A DNA stretch of 64,000 nt. Origin: Chamaea fasciata. Taxonomy: Eukaryota > Chordata > Aves > Passeriformes > Sylviidae. Each line of letters opens with the position of its first letter. Position 1 is the first letter of the stretch. The stretch lies in the NCBI GenBank assembly GCA_029207755.1, contig JARCOQ010000012.1:22679740-22743739 (forward strand). The letters run 5' to 3'. Both the position numbers and the translations under genes were made by a program. Below the pieces are notes generated by a model, which had not been told where the DNA came from, made no database searches, and saw nothing but the letters and a program-made list of their open reading frames with translations. Positions 13,407 through 24,721 of the stretch are shown here, in pieces.

Positions 13407-13431
13407 AAAAAAAAAAAAGAATAAAAAAAAA
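13407..13431. repeat. Poly-A tract with one interruption
   Basis: Twelve A, then GAAT, then nine A. There is no recognisable processed-transcript sequence upstream and no target-site duplication that I can see, so it is treated as simple low complexity. Confidence 0.9.
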
Positions 13432-14859
13432 TCTCTCAGTGAGGCACTTCTGGCACAGGGGAATCCTGGGGAGAACTCTGAGCTCCAGGGCTGAGGGTGT
13501 GTGGCTGTGCTGGGGTGGATGAGCGCGAGGATGGCGACAGTGACAGTGACAATGACAGGCTCCTCTGATCTGCTCCTGGAACAGCTTCTGACCCAGCCAT
13601 CAGCTGACCTAAGGAGTTATTTTCTTTTTTCCTTTCTCATTCTCTTTTTCCCTTGGCTCCTGCCTTGCCTGGCTGTGCTTGCTGCCGAGGGGGGGGATGC
13701 AGCAGTAATTGTGTCACCAGGAGCCACCGCAGCCAAGTGCTCCAGTGTCCACATCCTCCTGCCTTTTATGCCCTTGGCTCAGAACTGTAAACGGTAGCAG
13801 GAATCCCATGTGTAAGCAAAAAAACTATCAATATTGAATATTTTAAAACTGAGCCTGGGATATTTTTACCCTTTTTTCAATGCAAGCTATTAAACTCTCT
13901 TTCATACAAGGCAATTTTTTGATACAAGGTCAACACAAAAACTTCTCTAATATAAACCCCTGTATCTCTCCTTTCACTGTAACAACCACTGTGAGAACTG
14001 CTGGAAGTGGGTCTTGATCTGGCATTAAATATTCTAAGAGAATCACAAGGTTGTGATTATTGGGTTTGGAAGTTGCCACTGACTTCACTTTCCCAGAACT
14101 GATGCTACAGTCCCTCATGAGAAGGGGAAATTACAGGCAGCTACATGCCAATGTCCACCAGAGCCTTCCAGATACTCTGAGCCCCAGAAGAGGCTGTTTT
14201 ATTCTTCCTATCCTGTATGATCAGTAGCATCCATTTTATCTCCCACATTAGAAGAACAAGAATTCAATTAATGCCTGTCTTTAAGCAACTGGACAGTTTC
14301 CAGCCAGTATTTCAGTGTCTGGCTTAAATGAACACTCAACAATGGATGGGCAAATACCTGTTTTATTCAATGGCATCAGCAGAGCTCAGTGGTGGAAAAG
14401 GACTCAGTTGTATATTTGCTTTTTATGTACCAAGAAGTGGGTTTAGATTGAGCCACCTCCCTGGAAAGAGAAAATTCTGCAACAGAAGCAGGTTTCCTAA
14501 TTTTCTGTGGTGTTTATGTGTGAGACTGTGTGAAGCCTTATTAGAATCCAGACAGTGAGTGGCACAGTAGCAAACCTTCCTCTTCGAAATCCACTTTACT
14601 TTTCCCCAAATCTGAATAGTTTAAGGGTTTTTGGGCTGGTACAAATTAATTGATCTGAATGGATGAAGGTATTTATAGTAACAGGGAAGAGAATGACTTC
14701 CTAGCTGAGGAAGAGAAAGAAGAAAACAGTGAGAGGTTCAGAGGGAAAACGAGAAATGTGTTGTTTGCATGAATGGTCTGAGAATGTGTGGTGCCCTTTT
14801 TACATTTCTGGTGTTTTTTGATTTGTGGCCATGAAGGACAAGGAGGAACAATTGAATAT

Positions 14860-15105
14860 ACGTGGGTGCAGAAAGGAGGAGAGACAATCAGTTAAGAAGA
14901 ATGTGAAGAAAAAATTAGAAAGAAAGACCAGGACAATAAAAAGGAAAGAACCTTATGGAATGAGGAAAAGGGAAATCAGAGAAATTATATAGAGATAGGA
15001 AGGAAAAGGTGGAAAACAGGAAAGAACTACAGTGAAGAACTAGAAATACCCAAGAAGAAACTGATGAACTATCCTGAGGGATAGCAGTGGTAAGGAAGAA
15101 ATACA
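14860..15105 (+). repeat. Purine-rich (GA/AAG) low-complexity stretch
   Basis: For about 245 bases the plus strand is mostly A and G, built from variable GAAGAA, AGGAAAGG and GAGAAA words with only scattered pyrimidines. The minus strand reads as a 63-codon frame rich in F and S, a direct result of the pyrimidine bias. It is not a clean tandem repeat. Confidence 0.65.
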
Positions 15106-16161
15106 AACTTATTTTTGTGAAGTTTTTAAACCCACATGCACTTGTATCTCTAGTTTATCTTTTAGCTGTTACAGGCAGAAATACTGAGCTCTGAGATTAG
15201 TGAAAGTGTGGTTTTAACCTTTTTAAACCTGGATTTATAGCAGTGGAGACTCTGGCCTTTTGGGTCAGAGCTGATCATCCTGACGGTGTGCCTGGAGTGG
15301 GAGCAGCCCTTTGCAGGGTGAGCACCAGGGGAGGTTGGGCAATGATCCCTTGGGATATTTTTTCAGGCTGGTGGATGCCAGTGATGATTTGCAGATTGAT
15401 ATGGGATGTTATTCTGACACTAGGCAGCCCATGACTGTCACAGAAACCTTTTCCCAGATTTTTATTGTATTTAGGATTGTAATTTAGTTCTATCTCCAAG
15501 TATACCTGAAGCAGCTTTTCTCAAAGCAGCAGGAAATAGATTAAAAATGCAAATGAAGCCAAATGATGCTGTACCAATCTCCTTAAGGAGTTTGATTCAT
15601 TGAAATGATGTCTAGCCCCCTTTTTTTTGTCTGAGTACAAAGTTGTTCTTAGCATGTTTTAGCAGTTCCTTGACTGTGTGAGGGCAGAGGGAAGTACATG
15701 GAGGCAGAGAGACCCATGAGGTGTGGAGATTCATGAGGTACAGAGGAAACCCAGTGTACAAGCCCAGTAATCCTGGCAATGACAGATGCACTGCGGGTAA
15801 CAGTGTGCTCCTGAGAGGTCACAGCAGTGGGCCAGGGACATTTTCTGGTGTGGAAAACTCCGGAGTGACAATGGCTGCACAGGCTTCCTTCTACTGCTGA
15901 AGCTTCTGCAATCCTGTGCGGCAGAGACAGAAGGGGAAGAGGAGAACTTAAACAGTTCAAGTGCTGACAGTTGGCATTGCTGAGAGATTGGATGTAAATG
16001 GCATAAAATTAACAGATTACGTCCTGCCAAGTTTCTGCTTAATTGATGTCATTCCGACGTCCTCAGCAGGCATTGTAACAGCAGAAACAGCCTCCCCCAG
16101 GTTCCTCGCTGTTTAAATAAGACAATGCAATTCCTCAGTAAATCTGAGAGATGGAACTGGG

Positions 16162-16180
16162 TTTTTTTTTTTTTTTTTTT
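16162..16180. repeat. Poly-T run of 19
   Basis: An uninterrupted run of nineteen T follows GGAACTGGG and precedes CCTGAAG. No LINE or retrocopy body was recognised on either side. Confidence 0.97.
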
Positions 16181-17040
16181 CCTGAAGTCTTGGCTCGGTA
16201 ATGTTCTTGGGCTCGATCTTGCCAAGTGTTGGGTGTCTCAGCTCCCACAGACCTCAGAGGCAGGGGAGGCCCTGGCCCCTTTGCACCATCAGCTTTTTCA
16301 TCTCCCCAGGAAGGTGCGTTTGCCTCGGGGGATGGAGAGGTGTGCGGGCAACATGAGAAAGCTGCCTTCATGAACCCTTCTCATTGGGGACTGTGGCACC
16401 AGTTCTGTTCAAATGAAGTCAATGGCAACTTCCAAACCCCATAATATAATCCTGTGATTCTTTGAGCATATTAAATACCTGGTCAGGACCTTGTTTTGGC
16501 AACTAAATCTGAAATAAACGTTTTTACCTGGATTTAGAACATAATCACAGGTTTGGTAAAAAATAAATCCTGATCTGCTCTCACACTGGCTTGATGGATA
16601 CCAAGGCATCCATTGGAGTTTATTACGTGACTGACCTGCAAATTAAAGAGGCTTTAAGAAAGAACTGACACACAGGATGTTTTGTGGCTTATTCTGTGTG
16701 AGTGCCTGAATTGTCTTTGACAGGACTAAATGTAATACCTTTAAATATCCCACAATATATTTGGGATTGTGTGACTCATGCAAGGGCTTTGAGACTTGAA
16801 TTTTACTTTCCTTGGGACTTGGTTGACCTCCCTGTCTCATTTTTCCCCTCCTCCAGAATTAGTTAAATAGACATGTTGTAAAAATTAATACTTTTGATGT
16901 TTTAAAATCCCTGAGTGAAACACAGAGATCCGTGAAGGTATCATTTGAGAGCTTAAGTTCCTAAGTGTATTCCTAGTCACTGTTACAGTTGTTAACTGGA
17001 ATAATCAGGACTCCTGGTCATGGATTGCATAGGCAGGGCA

Positions 17041-17092
17041 CTCTAAAATACAGTGTACAGTGTACACTCTAAAAGCACCAGTGTACAGTAAA
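17041..17092. repeat. Tandem duplication, 26-bp unit, 2 copies
   Basis: CTCTAAAATACAGTGTACAG at 17041 and CTCTAAAAGCACCAGTGTAC at 17067 begin two imperfect 26-base copies. Each carries the self-complementary GTGTACA/GTACAC core, so the region can also pair with itself. Confidence 0.75.
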
Positions 17093-20000
17093 CTTTAAAA
17101 AAAATTATAGAAAAAGAAATAGAATCTACTCATCAAAAGCCACAAACAATTTTTTTTTTTTGTATTTTATTTTCAGAAGAAACAGAATACAGGCAAGAAT
17201 ATGGTCTTCAGTTAAACGAAAATATTTAATCTGTCCCTCCGTTTTGTCTCAGTGGCTGCCTCATCCTTTTTAGGGTTTGGATATATAGATTTGAAATAGA
17301 GAAAACAGCAATCCAAACCAGCCCTCTCTGTGTGAATGCTGAGCATTATTCAAGCAGCAGGGAGGGACAGAAACTGCACTGGATGTTTTCCACCTCCATC
17401 ACAGCTCCTCACCCCTACCAAGGCAAGCAGCAGCAGTGAAGTTGTGGGGCCTCCTTGCCTGTCAATTCAAAAGCAAACAGATTGTTTCCAGGGCTGGATT
17501 ACCCTGTAGTGAGATGCTAATGAAAGTTTCAGGCTCACTTGTATGTTTTTAAGAGCGTGCCATAAACATTTCCTCCAATACAGCCAAGTGCAAAGTGAAT
17601 TGCTCTGACTTACCTCCCGTAAAATGGGGGTATAATCATTTCTTATAAACACGAGTGACACAAGGCAAAATCCCCATTGAAACAAGGCATTTTAGTGCTT
17701 TTATCTCTGCCTAGAAAGGACTGGAAATCAAATCTGTCAGTAAAGGCTGTTAACTGTTCGACTCCTGGAAGCTCTCCCACTGAAGTGATGCTGTGGTGTC
17801 ACTTGAATTTACATTGTAATGTGAGCTGATAAAGAACAGAGTAATTCCTTTTCTCCTGTAGCATAAAGCTTGTGTTATGTGTGTGTTCCCCATTCACACA
17901 CTTGTGCTCACTAAAGTAGGATATTTATCATTTCTCATCCTATTCCAGGAATTAGGAATTGGGACCAAAGGGCACGAAGGTCTGGATCCAGTGCCCAGAC
18001 GGAATTCTTTCCTTTGACCCAAATACGCTACAGAGAAATACATAATACACTCCATCGAGAATTTCCTTACTCTCCTCTGCCCGTGTCATGTGAGAGGGAA
18101 GAGGAGGCCACTCCAAACCCTCAGCAATGGGCAGAAGGTTCTGTACAGCAGCAGGGCCAGCACAGGGTCTGACAGCCTGAGAATCCCGGGGAACATCGCA
18201 CAGCACACACAGGACACGGCACTGGCCTCATCTGCCTCAGGGCTCTCTGAAATCTCTGCTCATCTTGTGCTTGTGAATTGGGACTTGTACTTACGGTACT
18301 TTGTATTTTTGCATGGAAAATGAATCAGCTCAGGAAAGGCTTTTCACACCCTTTAAGAGCCCGGGAAAGGTGACAGCTACAAACAGCAGGATTCGAGGGT
18401 GATCCCCCACCTTCCCTCTGAGAGACACAATTAGATACCCTTTTAAAAAATGCAGATGCCTATTTGTTTACAGAGTTTTGCTCTATTATAACTGACTGTG
18501 AAAGATTTGCGAATTGTGAGTGACTCTGTCCACATTTAAGAATTTTGCAATTTAAGTCGAGATCTCAAAAGCTTGTTGATGTTATCTGGTGCCTTTCTTT
18601 TATGCTGAAAATGTTAATGCTGCAATTACTGAGAAAGAAACCTGGGACCTGTAAAACAAAACAATAACAGTCTTGTAAACAAGTGTCTCTATGATTGCTC
18701 TTGACATTTTAATTTGCCACTTGTTAAAAGTCCATTTCCTTGACCTGAAGAGCCTAAATTTGAATGAATTTGAGCATCTAACGGCAGCAAGATTGCTAAA
18801 ACTACTTCTAAAATGGCATAAACGATACTGACCAAGAGGAGGCATTTAATATCCAATCATCTTCAAATAACAACCTGTTGTTTTTCGGTCCATATCCTTC
18901 CAGAGCACGTTTGTATGCACACCTCTGCCTGTGGGTTCCCTTCACTGCTGATTTGCTGTGGTCACTTTGCACGAAGCTGCTCTCAGGCTGTTTTTGTGGC
19001 CTGTGTCACAGCCTGGCTGTGGGAAGCCCTGCAGAAGGCTTTGCTAGCCAGCCCAGCGGCTGATAAATGCTCCTGGCACTGCTTTAATTTGCCCTGTTTT
19101 CCAGAGGGATTTGGGAGAGCTGTGCACTTGGGAAGTTGGGGGAGAGCTGTCAGATGTCAGTCAGGGAAGTGAATATGCATGGAATGAAAAGCGGCACAGG
19201 ATGGCCCTGGAGCCTCCAGTTCTCCATCAGATGGTGCACAGAAGAGAAGCAGAAATAATTCACACCTTCAGTGCCAGGGTTCCACATGGAAGCGATCAGA
19301 CAGGCTCTCTGCTGCTTCTAGGATGACTCTGCATTTGGGTAATACTTCAATTGTCATGTAAATTTGAGAGTAAGCAAATACAAAGTCCCAACATGCATTT
19401 GACTTGCAGAAGATAAGCTTAATTTGACAGTGCTTCGCTCCTGTATGTGGGAAGATGCATTGTGATGGTAATTATGCTGCATCTTCTCTCACCAGCTCCA
19501 CTTCCTTGAGACTTCTGTCTCTGCCAGCTCCCTCTTCCACCCTGCAGAGCTTACCCAGGAGCTGTGTGATCACTTTTAATTGCTGTGTGGCAGTGTAGGA
19601 GCTTGGTTAATTGTGCGATGTGCCAAGCTGAAGGACAAGGGAGATGTCTGTGTTGCCTTGTTCTCCCAGCACATGAACCTGCACCCGTTGTCTGTGATTC
19701 ATTTTGAATCGATAGTTCTTTAAATGTACAGCAGAAAGTGTGATTTAACGTCAAATTCATCTAGATACGTTTAACAGTGCTTTAAAAAATTTATTACCAG
19801 CTGAACTGGTAGCAAAATGGCCATGCTGCTTATGATTTGGCCGGTATCCTGACTTTCTTGCTTTCCAGATTATTTTTGGATAGTTTGGCAAATCTGTACT
19901 TTCAGGCAGTTCAGCACATCTCCTCGTAATACAACATAAATTGAACTGTAAAAACTAATGGACTGGAATACATCAGGGCTTTAAAGACTTATGGCCAATT

Positions 20001-21035
20001 CTATATATTTTGTGCAGTGAAAGAGGCTCTCAGCCTCAGGTCTGTCATAGGAAAACTCGACCTGAAGTTGAAAAACTATCCGAGCTTTCCTGTAATGGCA
20101 GTCTGTCTGCTCTGGGGAATGGCCTGGCTCCTCTTGAAATGCAGTACTTACACGGAAATTCTGATTTAATCCCCTCTTTTTGGGGCTAACATTGTTGCTC
20201 TGCTGAACGTGCTGCGCTAAGGAAGAGAGAAAGGAAAAGGAGTGAGCTGAGAGAGCAATTCATCAGAGGAGGACAAGTGGCAGGGAGACTTTGCCAAGTT
20301 GCTCGAGTGGTCAGCAAGGGCTTCTGAGGCTGACTTTGAGCCACCTTTGTGGCAGGAGCCAGACTTTCTTGAGGCAGCAGATGTCCCCTTCTTTCCTGTG
20401 CTCCAGTGCTTGTTAAAAGTGGGAATGTGTCAGTTTTAAAGAATGTCATCTCGCTGAGCCATAGCCTGCCCAAATGCCAGGCTGGCTCTGCTCTGCACTG
20501 AGAGCTGCTCGGCCCTGCCTTGGTGGCAGCATTTCCTGGGGCTGGGACCCTCTGGAGCTGTGCCACTGTCCCTGTCTGTGCACCCAGGGCACTGGGGCTG
20601 CCCCTGCCTTGCACCCTTCTGACAGAATAAATGTTTCAAATCCCAACCCAGCACCACCATGTCCTACATCACACCATTCCTTTGTCTCAGGACCTGGGAT
20701 GGACAGCAGAGTGAGGGAATGAACTGCTTCACTGGGGTGATCTCATCTCCCTTCCTTGGACCTTTTCCTAATGCATTTGGTACAAGACCCATCTTGACTG
20801 TTTTCTTCCCAGCCTTTTGCTCCACATTTTATTGTCAGCAGTCCCAGCCATCTGCACCCCAAGGGAAGTAAGTCAGCTTGATGTCAGTTGTGTGGAAAAT
20901 TGAGGAAAAAAGAGATGGCCCCTGATTCAAATAAAATGCCATCAGTTCTACAAGATCTAAGTCTGCTGTCACAGTTACAAAGAAATTTTTATTTTGCAGG
21001 GGACAAAAATGATTTTTTGGTGGACGTGAGGTGGA

Positions 21036-21116
21036 GCAGTTTTTTGTTTGTTTGTTTGTTTTTGGTTTTTTTTTTTACGTTGTTTCCTTGGGGCTTTTGT
21101 TTGTTTTTTGTTTTTA
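21036..21116. repeat. T-rich (GTTT)n tract
   Basis: TTTTTTGTTTGTTTGTTTG is followed by longer T runs broken by GG, ACG and CCTTGGGGC, then TTTGTTTGTTTTTTG. It is a degenerate (GTTT)n low-complexity tract about 360 bases to the left of the CR1 element. Confidence 0.85.
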
Positions 21117-21160
21117 ACCTAAGTAGTTTCCAGGAGTGGCAAAGAAATTAAATGTATAGT

Positions 21161-21194
21161 GATAATAATAAATTATTAATATTAATTAATTAAA
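21161..21194. repeat. AT-rich TAAT/ATTA tract
   Basis: GATAATAATAAATTATTAAT runs into ATTAATTAATTAA. It is almost entirely A and T with short self-complementary words, and is best read as simple low complexity. Confidence 0.8.
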
Positions 21195-21473
21195 CATACA
21201 TTATGTTCCTACAAGCATAATAGAAATTTATCTATGACTTGCTAATGATCATTTGTTTGTACATTGACTTGATACAGACATCTGAGTATTTCACAAGTGT
21301 AAATGAATTCAGGCTTGCTGCTTACTTTTTAGATAAATAGTAATATAATTCTTTTTAAAGAATAAAGTAGCTTACCACTACTGTTTAATATGTATTTTTT
21401 AAGTACTAGAGCTGCTGGAGCCAGATTTCTGTTATATTTGTGTCTGAGTTTACTGACATTTTCAGCTGGATTA

Positions 21474-22260
21474 TCATAGACTCACAGAATGCTTTGGGTT
21501 GGAAGGGACCTTAAAAATCATCTCATCCCACCCCTGCCATGGGCAGGGACACCTTCCACTGTCCCAGGCTGCTCCAAGCCCCAGTGTCCAACCTGTCCTT
21601 GGACACTGCCAGGGATCCAGGGGCAGCCACAGCTTCTCTGGGCACCCTGTGCCAGGGCCTCCCCACCCTCCCAGGGAACAATTCCTTCCCCATATCCCAT
21701 CCATCCCTGTCCTCTGGCACTGGGAGCCATGCCCTGTGTCCTGTCCCTCCAGCCCTTGGCAATTGTCTCTCTCCATCTTTCCTGCAGCTCCTTCTGGCCC
21801 TGCAAGGCCACACTGAGATCACCCCAAAGCTTCTCCTCTCCAGGTGAACAATCCACGCTCTCCCAGCCTTTCCTCCCAGCAGAGCTGCTCCGTCCCTCTG
21901 CTCATGCTGGTGTCTCCTCTGGGCTCTCCCCAGCAGCTCCAGGTCCTTGCTGTGCTGGCTCAGGGCTGGGGCAGCTCTGCAGGTGAGGTCTCACCTGAGG
22001 GGGCAGAGGGGCAGAATCCCCCTCCCCTGCTGCCCGCAGGGGGTTTCAGGGCTGCGGCAGATCCAGCTCTGATCTCCAGCCCCCACTGCTCAGAGAGCAG
22101 CTCCAGAGCCCTTGCTGAAGCCAGCCCGGAGTCAGGGATGTCACAGGGAGGGCTGGCAGGTGGTGGCACCGCGTTTGTCACCTTAGAGCAGCCCATGGCT
22201 GCCCTGGGCTGTGTCTGGCCTCTCCTTGCCAGCAGCTCACACACAGGCAGGGGAAAATGC
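21474..22260 (-). mobile_element. CR1 LINE, 5'-truncated, 3' end intact
   Basis: CR1 is a bird and reptile non-LTR retrotransposon. Its 3' end is here at the left, where the plus strand reads CATAGACTCACAGAAT, the complement of the degenerate 8-bp terminal repeats, followed by GGTTGGAAGGGACCTT. The next 550 bases follow the family order: CATGGGCAGGGACACCTTCC, CTTCTCTGGGCACCCTGTGC, TCTCCTCTCCAGGTGAACAA, CAGCAGCTCCAGGTCCTTG and GGTGAGGTCTCACCTGAG. Agreement is clear to about 22045. A block to about 22190 does not fit, then CAGCCCATGG...CTGGGCTGTG again resembles CR1, so the right end is uncertain. Open frames of up to 165 codons on both strands are composition effects. The element is far too short to encode its reverse transcriptase. 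It belongs to a type I recall as common in songbirds. Confidence 0.92.
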
Positions 22261-22800
22261 AGGAATTCTTGCTCAAAGTGCATTAATGTTCTTTAGTCAC
22301 GCTGGGTCAGATGGGTTCTTCAGCTCTGTGAATTATTGACTGCAGACAACATCCACCCCGCAAAGCACAAATTAAACAATTACAGGTTCAACATGATCTA
22401 AAAACCACACAGAAGACACCTGCAGAGAGGAGCTGGAAATTTCCTTCCAGATCTCTGCATTCCTTGGGCTGGGAACCAAATTGTCTGGAGCTTGTAATGG
22501 CCTTTACTTCTGTGCCACCACGGCACGGGAAACTACAGCCAGGCTTTGCCTCAGCTCTCACAGGGGGGGAAAGAGGCCCCAAAAAGGCAGAAATGTTGCC
22601 CTGAGTTTACCTGTTCAACAAACAGATTTAAACTGTACAGAAGGGATCCTTTAATTTCTAGCTTAATATCCTAATATATTTTGTATATCTAATCTTTTGT
22701 ATTCGGTGTACCTGCCTTCTACTGAGCGCTATGGCATGTATAAAACACTAAAGATAAATTGTGTAGTGTGTTATAATACTAATATATTCTGAATTTATTA

Positions 22801-22824
22801 GTTCTCAGTCTATCCTCTGAGAAC
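22801..22824. repeat. Short perfect inverted repeat
   Basis: GTTCTCAG and CTGAGAAC are exact 8-base complements around an 8-base loop (TCTATCCT). The flanks do not extend the pairing and no T run follows. The function, if any, is unknown, and a stem this short can occur by chance. Confidence 0.8.
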
Positions 22825-23772
22825 CTGACAATGAATATTAAATAAAGCTGCTGTCACAAAAGCATTTCACATTATAGCCTTGGATAATTTGTAATATACT
22901 GAATATTTTGTATTTAATGAAAAACCATTGGCCTGGATCTACTAGTTTAGAATTAGTTTTGAACCAAGATAGCCAAGGCATTAAAGTGACTTTATGTCAG
23001 TCAGTACATACGTGTTTGGGGTTTTTTTTGTGGAAGTTCTTTATTTGGTGCAATTCAGACATCACTAATATTTATGAAAATTACTTGTGCAATGAGCTGT
23101 TACTGTCTCAGGAATTCTTTTCTTTGTCTTCATGGTCCATAGATTTGTCTCACTTTGAGGGCTTTTCTTGTGTAAATAATTCAAATTATTCTTTTCATTT
23201 TAATATGATCTAATCAGTATGTATCATGCATTTTAATGTAATAAGAGTTTCTAATTATTTGGAACCATTATTAGTTTTCTGAAATTCAAGGGAATTAAAT
23301 CATGATGATTGTAGTTCCCTCTAGCATTGCTGAGGAAGTTCTTACCACTTAAAGCAAATTTCTCCACTAGATTTTCTTAAGATACTTGGCAGACTTATAT
23401 TAAATTGTGTTAATTTTCAAGATTTTATCTTTATTTTTGTGAATGTTATTAAACTGCTGTTGCTTCGTGCCAGTCTGATTGCAAAGAAGGGGTTTGACTG
23501 CTTTTTTAAAATGTGGGTACCATGATTTGGAGGTTGTTTGTCTAGTGCTTGTCCATCCTCATCTCCCTCCACCTGTTTTCCCTTTTTGTGATTTTAAATT
23601 CCGTGCTGGGTGAAGCAGAATGTGGGATATTAACCAGAATTTTTGGTGTAGTTCAGTTAATGCAATGCAACAGGAGCTGTCAAGTCTTATTTATTTGCAA
23701 AAGCAGGTTTTTTATCACAAGTGGTGTAACCATTTACAAAGTCGTGTTCCTTTGCTCTGGCCAAGAAACACT

Positions 23773-23812
23773 GTCCTCAGTACATCTTTTTGTCCTCAGT
23801 ACATGTCTTTTG
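23773..23812. repeat. Imperfect tandem duplication, about 20-bp unit
   Basis: GTCCTCAGTACATCTTTTT and GTCCTCAGTACATGTCTTTT lie next to each other, so this is a local duplication with a two-base difference. Confidence 0.85.
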
Positions 23813-24675
23813 TCAAAAGAATCTTCATTTTGAGAAGAAAAATACCTTAAAACTCTAATTTTCCAAAAATACGAATGAAATGAAATCTTTACTGCTGTAT
23901 TGTTCTTAGCTAAACCTGCATATCTAATTCTTAAAATTTCCATGCTCGCTGTAGAGGACTAGAATATTGTAAATGTGAAAAAAAAGGCATGAGCTTAAGG
24001 AACATCTGTGAAAGGAAACTGCTCTGCAGACTGCAAAGCACAGGGAGACTCGTGACTCTGAGGGGGCACCAGTTAAAAATTAGTAGAGATGGGGAAGGAT
24101 TTTGTTGTTCTGTAACTGACACTGCCTGAAAAAACTGCCTGTAATTATTAATTTCTGGAGGCAGGGTGGAGCTGCAGGAAGGACAGGGTGGGCACAAGTG
24201 GGTGTAGGGCTCTGTGCTTGTGTTTTCCTGAGCAGGCTGAATTTAGGAAGCTGGTTTTGCAGGAGAAAAGTCTAAAGCTGAAGACAAGGCTGTCATGGAT
24301 TGGCCTTTCCAGTGATCCCCAAGAGGCAGAATTTTTGTCTGCATCCAGTTGAAGTGGAGGGTTTGAATGGTTGAGAACATTAAAGGAATGAAGGCTCCAC
24401 AAGATCTGACACAAGAAGAAAGGAAATAATTTATTAGGGATTTCATTAGACTTCATCTGAAGTATTAGAGTCTCCATTGGTTTTTATCTGGATTACTGTA
24501 CAGTAGAAAAAGAATTGAATATTGTGTACAATATCTTCCAGAGTCTTGAGTGCCTCTGGTTTGACTTGGAAAGCTGGGAATGGAGCAGAGGGGTGAATGT
24601 CATGTGTCTGAGCAAGTGAAACACGCAGGATTCATCTCCCATCAGGGTTATAACGGGATCACTTGGATCACTGTA

Positions 24676-24721
24676 GTGAGATAGTTTGATAAGGATTAGT
24701 GAGATAGTTTGATAAGGATTA
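24676..24721. repeat. Perfect tandem duplication, 23-bp unit, 2 copies
   Basis: The 23-base unit beginning GTGAGATAGTTTG and ending AAGGATTA occurs twice in a row without a difference, at 24676-24698 and 24699-24721. Identity implies a young duplication, or an assembly slip. Confidence 0.95.

Larger units (their letters stand above)
13201..21035. other. Unique non-coding sequence, no gene seen
   Basis: The interval is single-copy sequence with several homopolymer tracts and a purine-rich stretch (separate entries). Open frames reach 142 codons at 20186-20614 on the minus strand, overlapped by frames on the other strand, which points to GC composition rather than coding. The segments 18470-18860 and 19740-20030 are AT-rich, non-repetitive and look like possible conserved non-coding DNA, but no specific motif cluster stood out. 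A GTTCGACTC string at 17756 resembles a tRNA T-loop, but no cloverleaf can be built around it. Confidence 0.55.

Noticed and set aside
17700..17790. tRNA-like GGCTGTTAAC and GTTCGACTC words
   Set aside because: An anticodon-loop-like and a T-loop-like string occur close together, but spacing is wrong, acceptor and D arms cannot be formed, and no terminator T run follows.
21489..21986. 165-codon plus-strand frame and several 99-112-codon frames
   Set aside because: They lie in the non-coding 3' region of the CR1 element, in overlapping frames on both strands, and reflect low stop-codon density of the repeat.
24440..24610. Possible ancient CR1/L3-type LINE fragment (TTAGACTTCATCTGAAGTATT)
   Set aside because: Only about 20 bases resemble the sense strand of old CR1/L3 elements, and the continuation does not align convincingly. 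It is too weak to annotate.
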